Below, one piece after another: positions 9,239 through 17,563 of a DNA stretch of 52,974 bases (positions within the stretch are counted from its first letter, which is position 1; every line of letters begins with the position of its first letter). Source of the stretch: CTSoil-075 sp964292325. Lineage in GTDB: Bacteria; Bacillota; Negativicutes; DSM-13327. Under the pieces are notes generated by a model. The model saw only the letters and a list, made by a program, of their open reading frames with translations. It was not told where the DNA came from and made no database searches. The position numbers were made by a program, and so were the translations under genes. Location: contig CAXYVG010000013.1 in assembly GCA_964292325.1 (NCBI GenBank), positions 1-52,974 of the forward strand, given 5' to 3'.

Positions 9239-9661
9239 CTACCTTTCCTGATTATTTTCTTTACTTAGCGTAGCAAAATTAACCTTGCCTAAAGCCTGTA
9301 CAAAATCAGTCTGTATTACAGCTAATGCAGCATGTACTGGGCATTGATTTGCACACTTCCTACTACAAGCCTCTTCCTCTTTTAAACATCGTTGTAAATC
9401 AATTGATCCTTCCATAACATTAATGACGTCTAAAAGACTAATTTCTATTGGTGCCCTCGTTAAGGCAAAACCACCTTCAATACCACGATAAGAGGTTACC
9501 AAATTTCCCTTAGTCAGCGCTCTCATTATTTTTTGTAAAAAACCAGCGGGTATATTTTGCTCTTTAGAAATGACCTGACTATTGGCAATCGCCCCCTCAG
9601 GCAACGTAGCTAAATGCATGATAATCCGAAATGCATAATCCGTTCCTTGATTAAATTGCAT
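9239..9661 (-). CDS. Rrf2-family transcriptional regulator, probable controller of the cyd operon
   Basis: This 140-residue protein has the Rrf2 winged-helix fold: MQFNQGTDYAFRIIMHLATLP, then a recognition region SQVISKEQNIPAGFLQKIMRAL and the wing GGFALTRAP. Near residues 91-107 there is a cysteine cluster, C-x6-C-x3-C-x3-C, of which three cysteines would suffice to hold an Fe-S cluster as in NsrR or IscR. It is the first gene of the cyd operon and has a palindrome over its own transcription start. I infer a redox- or NO-sensing repressor of cydABDC and of itself. Which subfamily it belongs to cannot be settled by eye. Confidence 0.88.
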   Translation of the reverse strand: MQFNQGTDYAFRIIMHLATLPEGAIANSQVISKEQNIPAGFLQKIMRALTKGNLVTSYRGIEGGFALTRAPIEISLLDVINVMEGSIDLQRCLKEEEACSRKCANQCPVHAALAVIQTDFVQALGKVNFATLSKENNQER

Positions 9662-9690
9662 AGCCCCACCATCCTTACTAGATTAATACT

Positions 9691-9741
9691 ATACTGTCCC
9701 GGTACAGTATTAATTATATCCTACTCTCTCGCATTCGTCAA
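9691..9741 (-). promoter_or_regulatory. Promoter and palindromic operator of the rrf2-cydABDC operon
   Basis: On the minus strand TTGACG (9741-9736) and TATAAT (9718-9713) are spaced by exactly 17 bases. Just downstream, over the expected transcription start, is the inverted repeat ATACTGT-N6-ACAGTAT (9691-9710). The position suggests repression by the regulator encoded 30 bases further on. Confidence 0.8.
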
Positions 9742-9780
9742 TTTTTTCCTTAAAAATTTAGTGAAAATTCCGTTATATAT

Positions 9781-9966
9781 TTCAGGGAGAAAACAAAGGG
9801 ACAGGTACCCTGTTTCTCCTGCCTTGTCTTCTACAGGCAATCGTCGTGGATGGGTTATAAGGGCTCTGTGGCTTTACGAAGGACGCAAGCGAAACCCTTA
9901 TAGCCCAGCCACGGCAGACTAACAGTCTAGCTGCCACTTTCTTACCAACTAAAAGACAAGAGAACG
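9781..9966. repeat. Interspersed repeat family B, copy 1 (long form)
   Basis: This is the only notable content of the roughly 330-base gap besides the rrf2 promoter. The segment from about 9836 to 9954 matches 46171-46246 in blocks: gcaatcrtcgtgg near the left end, then tatagcccagccacg, then agactaaca, then ctttctta. Copy 1 has an extra 30 bases inside. The repeat folds into a long hairpin (about 9846-9864 with 9895-9913) enclosing a second small hairpin. The left part (9798-9822) has its own imperfect inverted repeat, ggacaggtaccctgt. No open frame of interest is present. Confidence 0.75.
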
Positions 9967-9991
9967 ACAAGAAAACCGATACCTTGTCATA

Positions 9992-12900
9992 CTACCGTTG
10001 ATACTTTTCCGCTAATGCAGCCAATGCCTCACTCAGTTCACTCGTCAAAGCATCCTGACGGAACCTCCAATCCCAATTCGCACCGACAGTTCCCGGTTGA
10101 TTCATTCTACTTTCATTCCCCAAGCACAATATATCTTGTAACGGAATCATAACAGTATTGGCATTACTTTGATACGCAAAGGTAACGAGTTTCCAGCAAA
10201 TTGATTCCTCTTTGCGACTATCGACACCTTGTTGCTCTATATACTGTTGTATCAATTTAGCCCTCTTCGGATCCTCTGCTAGTAAATCACTATACCAACC
10301 AGTTGTTGTTTCATTATCATGTGTCCCAGTATATAGAACGCTATTTTTCTCACAACTAAAAGTGATATATTGCTCACTCTCATCATAATTAAAAGAAAAT
10401 TGTAGAACCTTAATGCCAGGAAAATAAAACTGATGTTTTAGATCATCTACTTCATCTGTGATAAAACCCAGATCTTCCACAATCAACGGTAAACTACCCA
10501 GATATTTTTCTAAAGCACTAAAAAATGCAGCACCAGGTCCCTTTTTCCATTGACCATCCACTGCAGTTTCAGCTTTACTTGGTATTTCCCAGAAAGCTTC
10601 AAATCCACGGAAATGATCCAATCTTATAATATCAACCATCTGCAGTAGAACCTGTAATCGTTGTTGCCACCACTGATAATCATCCTTAGACATTTCGTCC
10701 CAGTTATAATGAGGATTACCCCATAACTGTCCCGTTATCGTGAAATAATCTGGCGGCACACCAGCCACTGTCTTAGGATTTCCTGCTTCATCCAAATCAA
10801 ACAAATTTTGATTTGCCCATACATCACTACTATCATGAGCAACAAAAATAGGTATATCACCAATTATTTTAACCTTAGATTTTTTCGCATATTTTTTTAA
10901 TTTCTTCCATTGATTAGCGAATGTAAATTGTAAAAATGTATGGTATTCCATTTCATCTGCTAATAATTCTGCATATTTTCCCAGTCCCTCTTTTTTTCTC
11001 GTCCTAATATCTTCTGGCCACAAGTTCCATGCTTGCCCATCGAAATGTTTTTTTAACGCCATAAATAGAGCATAATCGGTAAGCCAAAAATCATTATTAA
11101 TAATAAATTTTTTATACATAGGCGATTTTCTTTTCTTTTTAAAATTCATAAAAGCCATATGTAATAAATTTTCTTTATATAATGTAACCTCTTCGAATTC
11201 TACCCGATCCTTATCAAAATCAGGACAATCCTCTATCATTTCAGGAAGCAATAAACCAGCACTGACCAGTTCCCGCAAAGAAATCAATAAATGATTACCA
11301 GCAAAAGCAGATAGACATTGATATGGCGAATTACCATATCCCACCGGATTGATAGGCAATATTTGCCACAATCCTTGTTTGCTATTATGTAGAAAGTCGA
11401 TAAACTCGTAAGCCTCTGCACCTAAGTCTCCAATACCAAACTTAGAAGGTAAAGAAGTAGGATGTAATAATACTCCTGCCTGGCGAGGAAAAGGCTCTGC
11501 CTCAAATTGCAATAACACTTTACCTTCTAAGGGTTGCAAAGTAATCTTGAGAACACCGTTGACAATCGTATACTGCTCTTTATCATCTAATAAATCGACC
11601 ATCGTACCATAGCACCACTCTCGGACAGGTAATGCTATCGTAAGCGGGCTCATACTGCGATTAAATAATACAATAGCGGTATGATCTTGTTTTTTCTGTC
11701 CAAAAACGTCTTTTCCATTGGTTATGCTGCGAACATAGCCATACACTTGTTGATCCACAGGTAACGATATCCACTTCCCGGTTTTAAATACATCATACTG
11801 ATTACGGATTGCAATGACTTTTTTATACCAAGCAAGTAGCTCCGCATCTTCATTTCCCCAAGGATAGGTCGATCGATTAAAAGGATCTTTATACCCTTGC
11901 GTGCCGGCCTCATCACCATAATAAATAGAGGGAATACCTGGAAATGTCATCTGCCATAATACAAGCATCTTGAGCCTTGCAATACCCAACCGATGCTTTT
12001 CCTGCGGTAAACGATATGAAGCTTGCTGAGCTACTGTTAGTGTTTCACTAGGAGGCGCCTCTCCCAAAACTGTTAAAGCCCTCGGTACATCATGACTACC
12101 AATCAAATTCATCATGGCATAAAAATTATGAACTGGGTAATTTTCCGCCAGACTCATCAATGCTCGATCAACAGCCTGAGCATCCATAATCCCGAGCATA
12201 AAATCCAAGGCAACTTGACGAAACGGATAGTTCATCACGGAGTCCATTTCATCTCCCTGAAGATATTCACGAAGTTTCCCATAACTTTTTTTATTAGAGG
12301 CATCTTCCCATACTTCGCCAATTAATACACTATCCGGATCCATTTCCTTCATCGTTTTATAGATTCTTTTAATAAACGAATCTGGTAATTCATCGGCTAC
12401 GTCTAGGCGCCACCCTTTAGCTCCTAGTGTTAGCCACTGCTTTATAACACTATCTTTACCCTCAATAATAAAATCAATATAAGATGGTTCATTTTCTTCC
12501 ACATTGGGTAGCGTATCGATCCCCCACCAAGATTCATAGATCTCAGGGTGATCAGAAAAACGATACCACTCATAATAGGGTGACTCCTTAGATTGATAGG
12601 CTCCCAGTTCCGGGTAGTGACCATCTCGGTTAAAATAAATACTATCACTGCCAGTATGACTAAATACGCCATCTAAAATGACTGCAATACCAACTTTATT
12701 GGCCTTCTCACATAGTTCAGCAAACTTTTTATTATCACCAAGCATTGTATCAACCGTTTTATAATCACCTGTATCATAACGATGATTACTTGATGCAGTA
12801 AAAATAGGGTTAAAATAAATGACACTAATCCCCAATTCTTTCAAGTAGGTAAGTTTTTCAATGACGCCCTGTAAATTACCACCAAAAAAATCATAGGATA

Positions 12901-13450
12901 TGATGCGCCCCGTATCAACATCACGAATATAATAAGGATTATTACTCCAATGTCCATGAATCACACTATTTTTTTTGGGCTTGAGCACTTGCCCTGTCCC
13001 ATTATAAAAGCGGTCGGGAAAAATTTGATACATCACTCCATTTTTGAACCAATCAGGTGTAGTGGCTTCCTTTATATATATTGTCACCTGATAAGCAGGT
13101 GGAGGAGTTTCATACAACCGACCAATTCCACCTAGCTGATCAGCAGCATTGCCATAGTAATAAATTTTATCTTTTATGGTAATAATAAAGTAGTACCACA
13201 TAATACCTGGATTTTCCGATACATTAAATAATGCTTGATATATTTGATTATCATCCTGATCGTTTGCTAGCTTCATCTCTATTTTTTCTTCGCCACGGTC
13301 ATCTTTCCATAGGCGTACTATCACTTGATCAGGTCGATCAATGCCCCGAATTGTAAGACGCAATAAAAGTTGTTGGGTACAACAAACAGCCCCAAACGGA
13401 GTACGGTAAAACCCCTGCTGGGAATTATGAATGGCAAAACTTTGATACAT
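9992..13450 (-). CDS. Fused GH13 alpha-amylase/debranching enzyme and GH77 4-alpha-glucanotransferase
   Basis: This 1,152-residue protein joins two glycogen-degrading enzymes. The first half has an N-terminal beta-sandwich (about residues 1-130) and a GH13 barrel with the usual motifs: DGVFSHTG, GWRLDVADEL (nucleophile Asp), IGEVWEDAS (acid/base Glu) and NLIGSHDVPR. The second half, from about residue 650, is MalQ-like: RQAGVLLHPTSLPSKFGIGDLG, IIRLDHFRGF (nucleophile), LIVEDLGFIT (acid/base) and YTGTHDNETTTGWY. The best start is the ATG at 13448-13450 with AAGGGAG eight bases upstream; an in-frame TTG at 13477 lacks such support. It lies downstream of glgA across repeat A. It probably debranches and reshuffles limit dextrins left by the glycogen phosphorylases. 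Both active sites look intact. Confidence 0.92.
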   Translation of the reverse strand: MYQSFAIHNSQQGFYRTPFGAVCCTQQLLLRLTIRGIDRPDQVIVRLWKDDRGEEKIEMKLANDQDDNQIYQALFNVSENPGIMWYYFIITIKDKIYYYGNAADQLGGIGRLYETPPPAYQVTIYIKEATTPDWFKNGVMYQIFPDRFYNGTGQVLKPKKNSVIHGHWSNNPYYIRDVDTGRIISYDFFGGNLQGVIEKLTYLKELGISVIYFNPIFTASSNHRYDTGDYKTVDTMLGDNKKFAELCEKANKVGIAVILDGVFSHTGSDSIYFNRDGHYPELGAYQSKESPYYEWYRFSDHPEIYESWWGIDTLPNVEENEPSYIDFIIEGKDSVIKQWLTLGAKGWRLDVADELPDSFIKRIYKTMKEMDPDSVLIGEVWEDASNKKSYGKLREYLQGDEMDSVMNYPFRQVALDFMLGIMDAQAVDRALMSLAENYPVHNFYAMMNLIGSHDVPRALTVLGEAPPSETLTVAQQASYRLPQEKHRLGIARLKMLVLWQMTFPGIPSIYYGDEAGTQGYKDPFNRSTYPWGNEDAELLAWYKKVIAIRNQYDVFKTGKWISLPVDQQVYGYVRSITNGKDVFGQKKQDHTAIVLFNRSMSPLTIALPVREWCYGTMVDLLDDKEQYTIVNGVLKITLQPLEGKVLLQFEAEPFPRQAGVLLHPTSLPSKFGIGDLGAEAYEFIDFLHNSKQGLWQILPINPVGYGNSPYQCLSAFAGNHLLISLRELVSAGLLLPEMIEDCPDFDKDRVEFEEVTLYKENLLHMAFMNFKKKRKSPMYKKFIINNDFWLTDYALFMALKKHFDGQAWNLWPEDIRTRKKEGLGKYAELLADEMEYHTFLQFTFANQWKKLKKYAKKSKVKIIGDIPIFVAHDSSDVWANQNLFDLDEAGNPKTVAGVPPDYFTITGQLWGNPHYNWDEMSKDDYQWWQQRLQVLLQMVDIIRLDHFRGFEAFWEIPSKAETAVDGQWKKGPGAAFFSALEKYLGSLPLIVEDLGFITDEVDDLKHQFYFPGIKVLQFSFNYDESEQYITFSCEKNSVLYTGTHDNETTTGWYSDLLAEDPKRAKLIQQYIEQQGVDSRKEESICWKLVTFAYQSNANTVMIPLQDILCLGNESRMNQPGTVGANWDWRFRQDALTSELSEALAALAEKYQR

Positions 13451-13479
13451 AAGACTCGCTCCCTTCCTGATAACCAAAA

Positions 13480-13586
13480 TATAAGAAAAGACTTGGCTTG
13501 GGTCAAGTCCTCAGACGCAGGCAGAAACCTTAGTCGTTCTTACTTGGATCCCTAGAAAGTGATATACTTTCTGATTCCGTAAAAAA
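13480..13586. repeat. Interspersed repeat family A, copy 1
   Basis: This is a 103-107-bp element that starts ataagaaaagacttgg and ends tttctgattccgtaaaa. It is clearly related to 22101-22204 and, in shortened form, to 47011-47087. On the minus strand it ends in a GACTTG/CAAGTC hairpin followed by TTTTCTTAT, like an intrinsic terminator. A second small palindrome, agaaagt-N5-actttct (13554-13572), is near the other end. Confidence 0.9.
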
Positions 13587-13588
13587 TG

Positions 13589-13685
13589 AAACACAATGAC
13601 ATAAAATACATCAAGAAATTCTTTATAAAAACTTCTCTGTTATATTTCTTACATGCTACCAAGGAAGCATGACATCATTGTGTTC
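13589..13685 (-). other. Branched inverted repeat in the glgA 3' region
   Basis: An outer 10-bp inverted repeat (13590-13599 and 13675-13684) encloses an inner hairpin (13652-13657 and 13666-13671). On the minus strand the outer helix is followed by TCATTTTTTA, so the whole could act as an atypical terminator for glgA, immediately before repeat A. The fold is a proposal from visible complementarity. Confidence 0.45.
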
Positions 13686-13700
13686 CCTTATTTTTGATTC

Positions 13701-15152
13701 TTAACCAATCATTTGTTTATAAATTTCCTGATATTGCTTAGCAGATTCTCGCCAACTATAATCACTATTCATCGCATTTTTTACTATTTTAATCCACTCT
13801 TCTTTATTATGGAATATTTTTACCGCTTCATTGATGGTATCACTCATCTCATGTGCATTATAATTTGCAAACGTAAAACCATTACCTGTGCCATCCTCTT
13901 TATTATAACTCTGTACAGTATCCTGCAATCCACCAGTCTTTCTAACAATAGGCAAACAACCATAGCGCATAGCAATTAACTGTCCGATACCGCAAGGTTC
14001 ATATAATGACGGCATCAAAAACAAATCGGCACCAGCATAAATCTGACGTGCTAGAACATCATCAAACATAATTTTCGTTGCCACTTTCCCAGGATACTGC
14101 CATGCAATATATTTAAATAGATTTTCATATTTTGCTTCGCCAGTTCCTAAAATAACCAACTGTCCTTCATGATTATCCATCGTTGTATATTTTATCAGGT
14201 CTAAGATTCTACGTTCGATCAGATCCATCCCTTTCGGACCTACCAATCGAGAAACAATCGCAATAATTGGAGCATTTTCGTTTACGGCTAACCCCAACTT
14301 CTTTTGAAGTTGCAATTTGTTTTCCGCCTTTTTCTCTAAGGAGTTTATATCATAATGACTACAAATCTTCTTATCAGTAGCTGGATTATAATTATCATAA
14401 TCTATACCATTAATAATCCCCACTAGCTTCTCTTGACGTTTGCGTAAAAAACCATCCAGCTGTTCTCCAAAATATGGCTCTTGTATTTCCTGAGCATATG
14501 TACAACTGACCGTCGAGACCATATCCGAATATGCGATTCCAGCCTTCATAAAGTTTACAGCATTGTGGAATTCTACCCCTTCATGATGAAAGTACTTCCA
14601 GTCTAAACTCAATATATCATGTAAAATTTCTTTAGAAAATACCCCTTGATAACGCAGGTTATGAATTGTGAACAACGTTTTAATGTGTTCATATTCCGAT
14701 AATTGACGATAATGGGCATCCAGCATTACACTAACCATACCAGTATGCCAATCATGACAGTGTAATACATCCGGAATGAAATCAATTTTGTTTAATGATT
14801 CCAGTACTGCACGGCAGAAAAAACCAAATCGTTCTGCATCATCATCATAACCATAAAATCCATATCGTTTAAAGTAATCCTCATTATCTATAAAATAGAA
14901 AGTTATACCTTTATAGTCCAGTTCCAGTACGCCACAATATTTTTGTCGCCAACCAACCTGTACTAAAAAATTACTTTTAAATACCATCTGCTTTTTGTAT
15001 TTTTCAGGTATATCTTGATAGTTAGGCAGAATTACTCGTACATCAATTCCTTGTTGCTTCAGTTCTTTAGGCAATGAACCAATTACATCACCGAGCCCAC
15101 CGGTCTTAGCAAAAGGTACAGCTTCGGCCGCTACAAATAATACTTTTAACAT
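13701..15152 (-). CDS. glgA: Glycogen synthase (ADP-glucose type)
   Basis: Glycogen synthase transfers glucose from ADP-glucose to the growing alpha-1,4 chain. The 483 residues match the bacterial GT5 family. The N-terminal ADP-glucose-binding motif KTGGLGDVIGSLP is at about residues 16-28, the region LHCHDWHTGM follows, and the C-terminal fold carries the catalytic SLYEPCGIGQLIAMRYG. The start has an AGGTGAT ribosome-binding site. It sits four bases after glgD1 and is the last gene of the glgP1-glgB-glgC1-glgD1-glgA run, followed by a branched inverted repeat and repeat A, where transcription probably ends. Confidence 0.96.
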   Translation of the reverse strand: MLKVLFVAAEAVPFAKTGGLGDVIGSLPKELKQQGIDVRVILPNYQDIPEKYKKQMVFKSNFLVQVGWRQKYCGVLELDYKGITFYFIDNEDYFKRYGFYGYDDDAERFGFFCRAVLESLNKIDFIPDVLHCHDWHTGMVSVMLDAHYRQLSEYEHIKTLFTIHNLRYQGVFSKEILHDILSLDWKYFHHEGVEFHNAVNFMKAGIAYSDMVSTVSCTYAQEIQEPYFGEQLDGFLRKRQEKLVGIINGIDYDNYNPATDKKICSHYDINSLEKKAENKLQLQKKLGLAVNENAPIIAIVSRLVGPKGMDLIERRILDLIKYTTMDNHEGQLVILGTGEAKYENLFKYIAWQYPGKVATKIMFDDVLARQIYAGADLFLMPSLYEPCGIGQLIAMRYGCLPIVRKTGGLQDTVQSYNKEDGTGNGFTFANYNAHEMSDTINEAVKIFHNKEEWIKIVKNAMNSDYSWRESAKQYQEIYKQMIG

Positions 15153-15155
15153 GTC

Positions 15156-16277
15156 TTAAATCACCTGTCCTTTCTTTATCACAATAGGATATTTAACTTC
15201 TCCTTTTAACCTTTTATCCGCGTTAATTATTACGTCTTTATCACAAATTATATTTTCAAGCACTACTCTTGGTCCTATTTCGCAACTTTGCATAATAATG
15301 CTATTTTTAATATATGCCCCTTTGTGTACTTTTACGCCCCGAAATAAAATACTATTTTCTACTCGTCCTTCAATATAACAACCAGTAGCAATTAAGGAAT
15401 TTTCCACATTCGCATCTGACATATATTTGGCTGGCGGTTCATCTTTAACCTTGGTATAAATCAGACCAGACTTAAAAAATAATTCTCGCCATACCTGAGG
15501 CTTCAGCAATTCCATGCTATGTTGAAAATAGCTTTGCAATGAGGTGATCCGAGCTACATAGCCATCATGATAATAGCCACGCACGTTCAGATTGTTAATA
15601 TTTTTAATAATACAATGTTTGATAAAATCATAGTCCCCACGTTCAATACAATCATTGATTAAATCTATTAATATTTCTTTTTTCATGATAAATGTGTTCA
15701 TGGATATATTTTGGCACTGAGATACATCCTTGTACTCTTTCATACTAACTACTTGCTGCTTTTCACCCATTTCTAAGACACTGGCATGTTGGCAATCATG
15801 AGTCTGACAATTTGCTTTCGTATATAAAGCAGTAATATCTGCTCCTGTCTTTTTATGAGCTTCCAAGGCCTGCCGATAATCCAAATTACTTACCATTTCT
15901 GGACCTGCTACCACAACATACTCTTGTGTACTTTTACGAATATAATCTATATTACTATAAAAATTTTCTACATCACCTCGATGTATCTGCATTGGAGTTT
16001 TTGTATACGCTGGCGGTAAAATAAACAATCCATCTCGTTTACGTGCTAAGTCCCACTCTTTACCTGAACGTAAGTGGTCCATCAAGGACCGATACTTATG
16101 TTGGATAAAAATCCCTACATTAGAAATCCCCGAATTGACCATATTAGATAATACAAAATCAATTAATCGATATCTTCCAGCAAAAGGGACTGCCCCCAAC
16201 GGACGTGAACGGCTAAGAGTGCCTATATATTCTTCGGATTCGCTAAGATTAATAATCCCCATTAAATCACCCATCAT
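15156..16277 (-). CDS. glgD: GlgD, regulatory paralogue of ADP-glucose pyrophosphorylase, copy 1
   Basis: GlgD is the non-catalytic partner of GlgC in Bacillota; the pair makes ADP-glucose. The 373-residue protein keeps the nucleotidyltransferase fold (PFAGRYRLIDFVLSNMVNSGI near the N-terminus) but lacks the GGxGxRL phosphate-binding loop that GlgC has. The C-terminal part is a left-handed beta-helix with hexapeptide repeats (YIEGRVENSILFRGVKVHKG). The start overlaps the glgC1 stop by four bases, and it is followed after three bases by glgA. Copy 2 lies at 24747-25862. Confidence 0.93.
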   Translation of the reverse strand: MMGDLMGIINLSESEEYIGTLSRSRPLGAVPFAGRYRLIDFVLSNMVNSGISNVGIFIQHKYRSLMDHLRSGKEWDLARKRDGLFILPPAYTKTPMQIHRGDVENFYSNIDYIRKSTQEYVVVAGPEMVSNLDYRQALEAHKKTGADITALYTKANCQTHDCQHASVLEMGEKQQVVSMKEYKDVSQCQNISMNTFIMKKEILIDLINDCIERGDYDFIKHCIIKNINNLNVRGYYHDGYVARITSLQSYFQHSMELLKPQVWRELFFKSGLIYTKVKDEPPAKYMSDANVENSLIATGCYIEGRVENSILFRGVKVHKGAYIKNSIIMQSCEIGPRVVLENIICDKDVIINADKRLKGEVKYPIVIKKGQVI

Positions 16278-17491
16278 AACTGTGCTTCCTCCTCTGCATA
16301 AAGTTCCTTTCCTTCTGGATAGGAAGTACTCGATTCATCCTTAGGTTGAGGGGGAATCATCGTATCAGCAGTCACGATTATAATTTCCTGTGTTCCCAAT
16401 ATGTCAGGAGCCGCTACCGTAACACCTTTTTTTAATACCGTCTTGCGCCCAATAATGGCCTTATCAACGATCACGTTTTCTTCAATATGAGCCCCTGCCA
16501 TAACAACTGAGTTTTTAATAACTGCCCCTTTACCAATATGTACATCAGGAAAAATAATAGAATGGTTTACTTCTCCAAAAATCATACATCCTTCACTAAT
16601 GATAGAGTTAGTTACCTTAGAGCCACTAGCAGTATAATGAGGCGGTCTCGGTGGATTGGCTGAATAAATGCGCCAATCTGAATTATACATATTGAGTTCT
16701 GATTCTTCATCTAGTAAGTCCATATTCGCCTGCCAGAGACTTTCCACAGTACCCACATCTCTCCAATAGCCTTTGAAAGGATAGGCTACCAGTTTATATT
16801 TACGCATTAACATCTTCGGTATAATATCATGACCAAAATCGTGACTAGAGTTCCGATCTTGTTCATCTTCTAATAGATATTTTCGCAACAACGGCCAGTT
16901 AAAAATATAGATCCCCATTGAAGCTTGATTACCTTTAGGTTTCTTAGGTTTTTCCTCAAAGTGATTAATCTGGCCCTCCGCATCAGTGCTCATAATGCCA
17001 AATCGGCTAGCTTCATCCCATGGTACCTCAATTACACCAATGGTCACATCTGCTCGCTTTTCCTGATGCGCTTTAATCATAAGGGAGTAGTCCATCTTAT
17101 AAATGTGATCACCTGATAATATCAGTACATACTCCGGATTAAAGCGATCAATGAAATTAATATTTTGGCAAATCGCATCTGCGGTACCTCTATACCAGTC
17201 ACCACCCTGTTCCTTAAGAAATGGAGGCAAAACATACACTCCGCCATGAATCCTATCCAAATCCCAAGAGCTCCCAATTCCAATGTAACTATTCAAAGCT
17301 AGAGGTTTATACTGAGTCAGTACACCAACAGTATCAATACCTGAGTTATAACAATTGCTTAATGGAAAATCAATGATTCTATATTTACCACCAAAAGGAA
17401 CCGCTGGTTTTGCTACCTTTTGAGTTAAAACCCCTAAACGACTTCCCTGACCACCTGCCAACAACATCGCTATACACTTCTTATTGTGCAT
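16274..17491 (-). CDS. glgC: Glucose-1-phosphate adenylyltransferase, copy 1
   Basis: This enzyme makes ADP-glucose from ATP and glucose-1-phosphate, the committed step of bacterial glycogen synthesis. The 405-residue protein begins MHNKKCIAMLLAGGQGSRLG with the intact GGQGSRL loop. It has the family motif GTADAI, the segment YVLILSGDHIYKMDY and a C-terminal beta-helix (GEVNHSIIFPDVHIGKG). I chose the ATG at 17489-17491 because it has GGGGAG seven bases upstream; the open frame extends upstream without a better start. It is coupled to glgD1 by an ATGA overlap. A second GlgC is at 25864-27054. Confidence 0.95.
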   Translation of the reverse strand: MHNKKCIAMLLAGGQGSRLGVLTQKVAKPAVPFGGKYRIIDFPLSNCYNSGIDTVGVLTQYKPLALNSYIGIGSSWDLDRIHGGVYVLPPFLKEQGGDWYRGTADAICQNINFIDRFNPEYVLILSGDHIYKMDYSLMIKAHQEKRADVTIGVIEVPWDEASRFGIMSTDAEGQINHFEEKPKKPKGNQASMGIYIFNWPLLRKYLLEDEQDRNSSHDFGHDIIPKMLMRKYKLVAYPFKGYWRDVGTVESLWQANMDLLDEESELNMYNSDWRIYSANPPRPPHYTASGSKVTNSIISEGCMIFGEVNHSIIFPDVHIGKGAVIKNSVVMAGAHIEENVIVDKAIIGRKTVLKKGVTVAAPDILGTQEIIIVTADTMIPPQPKDESSTSYPEGKELYAEEEAQL

Positions 17492-17563
17492 ACTAGCTCC
17501 CCCCACTATTATAAATATAATATAAACCTTGTTTCGAGATAAGTTCAAATTTTACATCTTTGT

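Noticed and set aside
9781..9966. A CRISPR array or tRNA in the structured repeat B
   Set aside because: No regular short repeats with spacers, and no tRNA cloverleaf or T-loop motif, could be found.
9614..9970. Small frames on both strands in the rrf2 upstream gap
   Set aside because: They cover the promoter and repeat B and show no family motif or ribosome-binding site.
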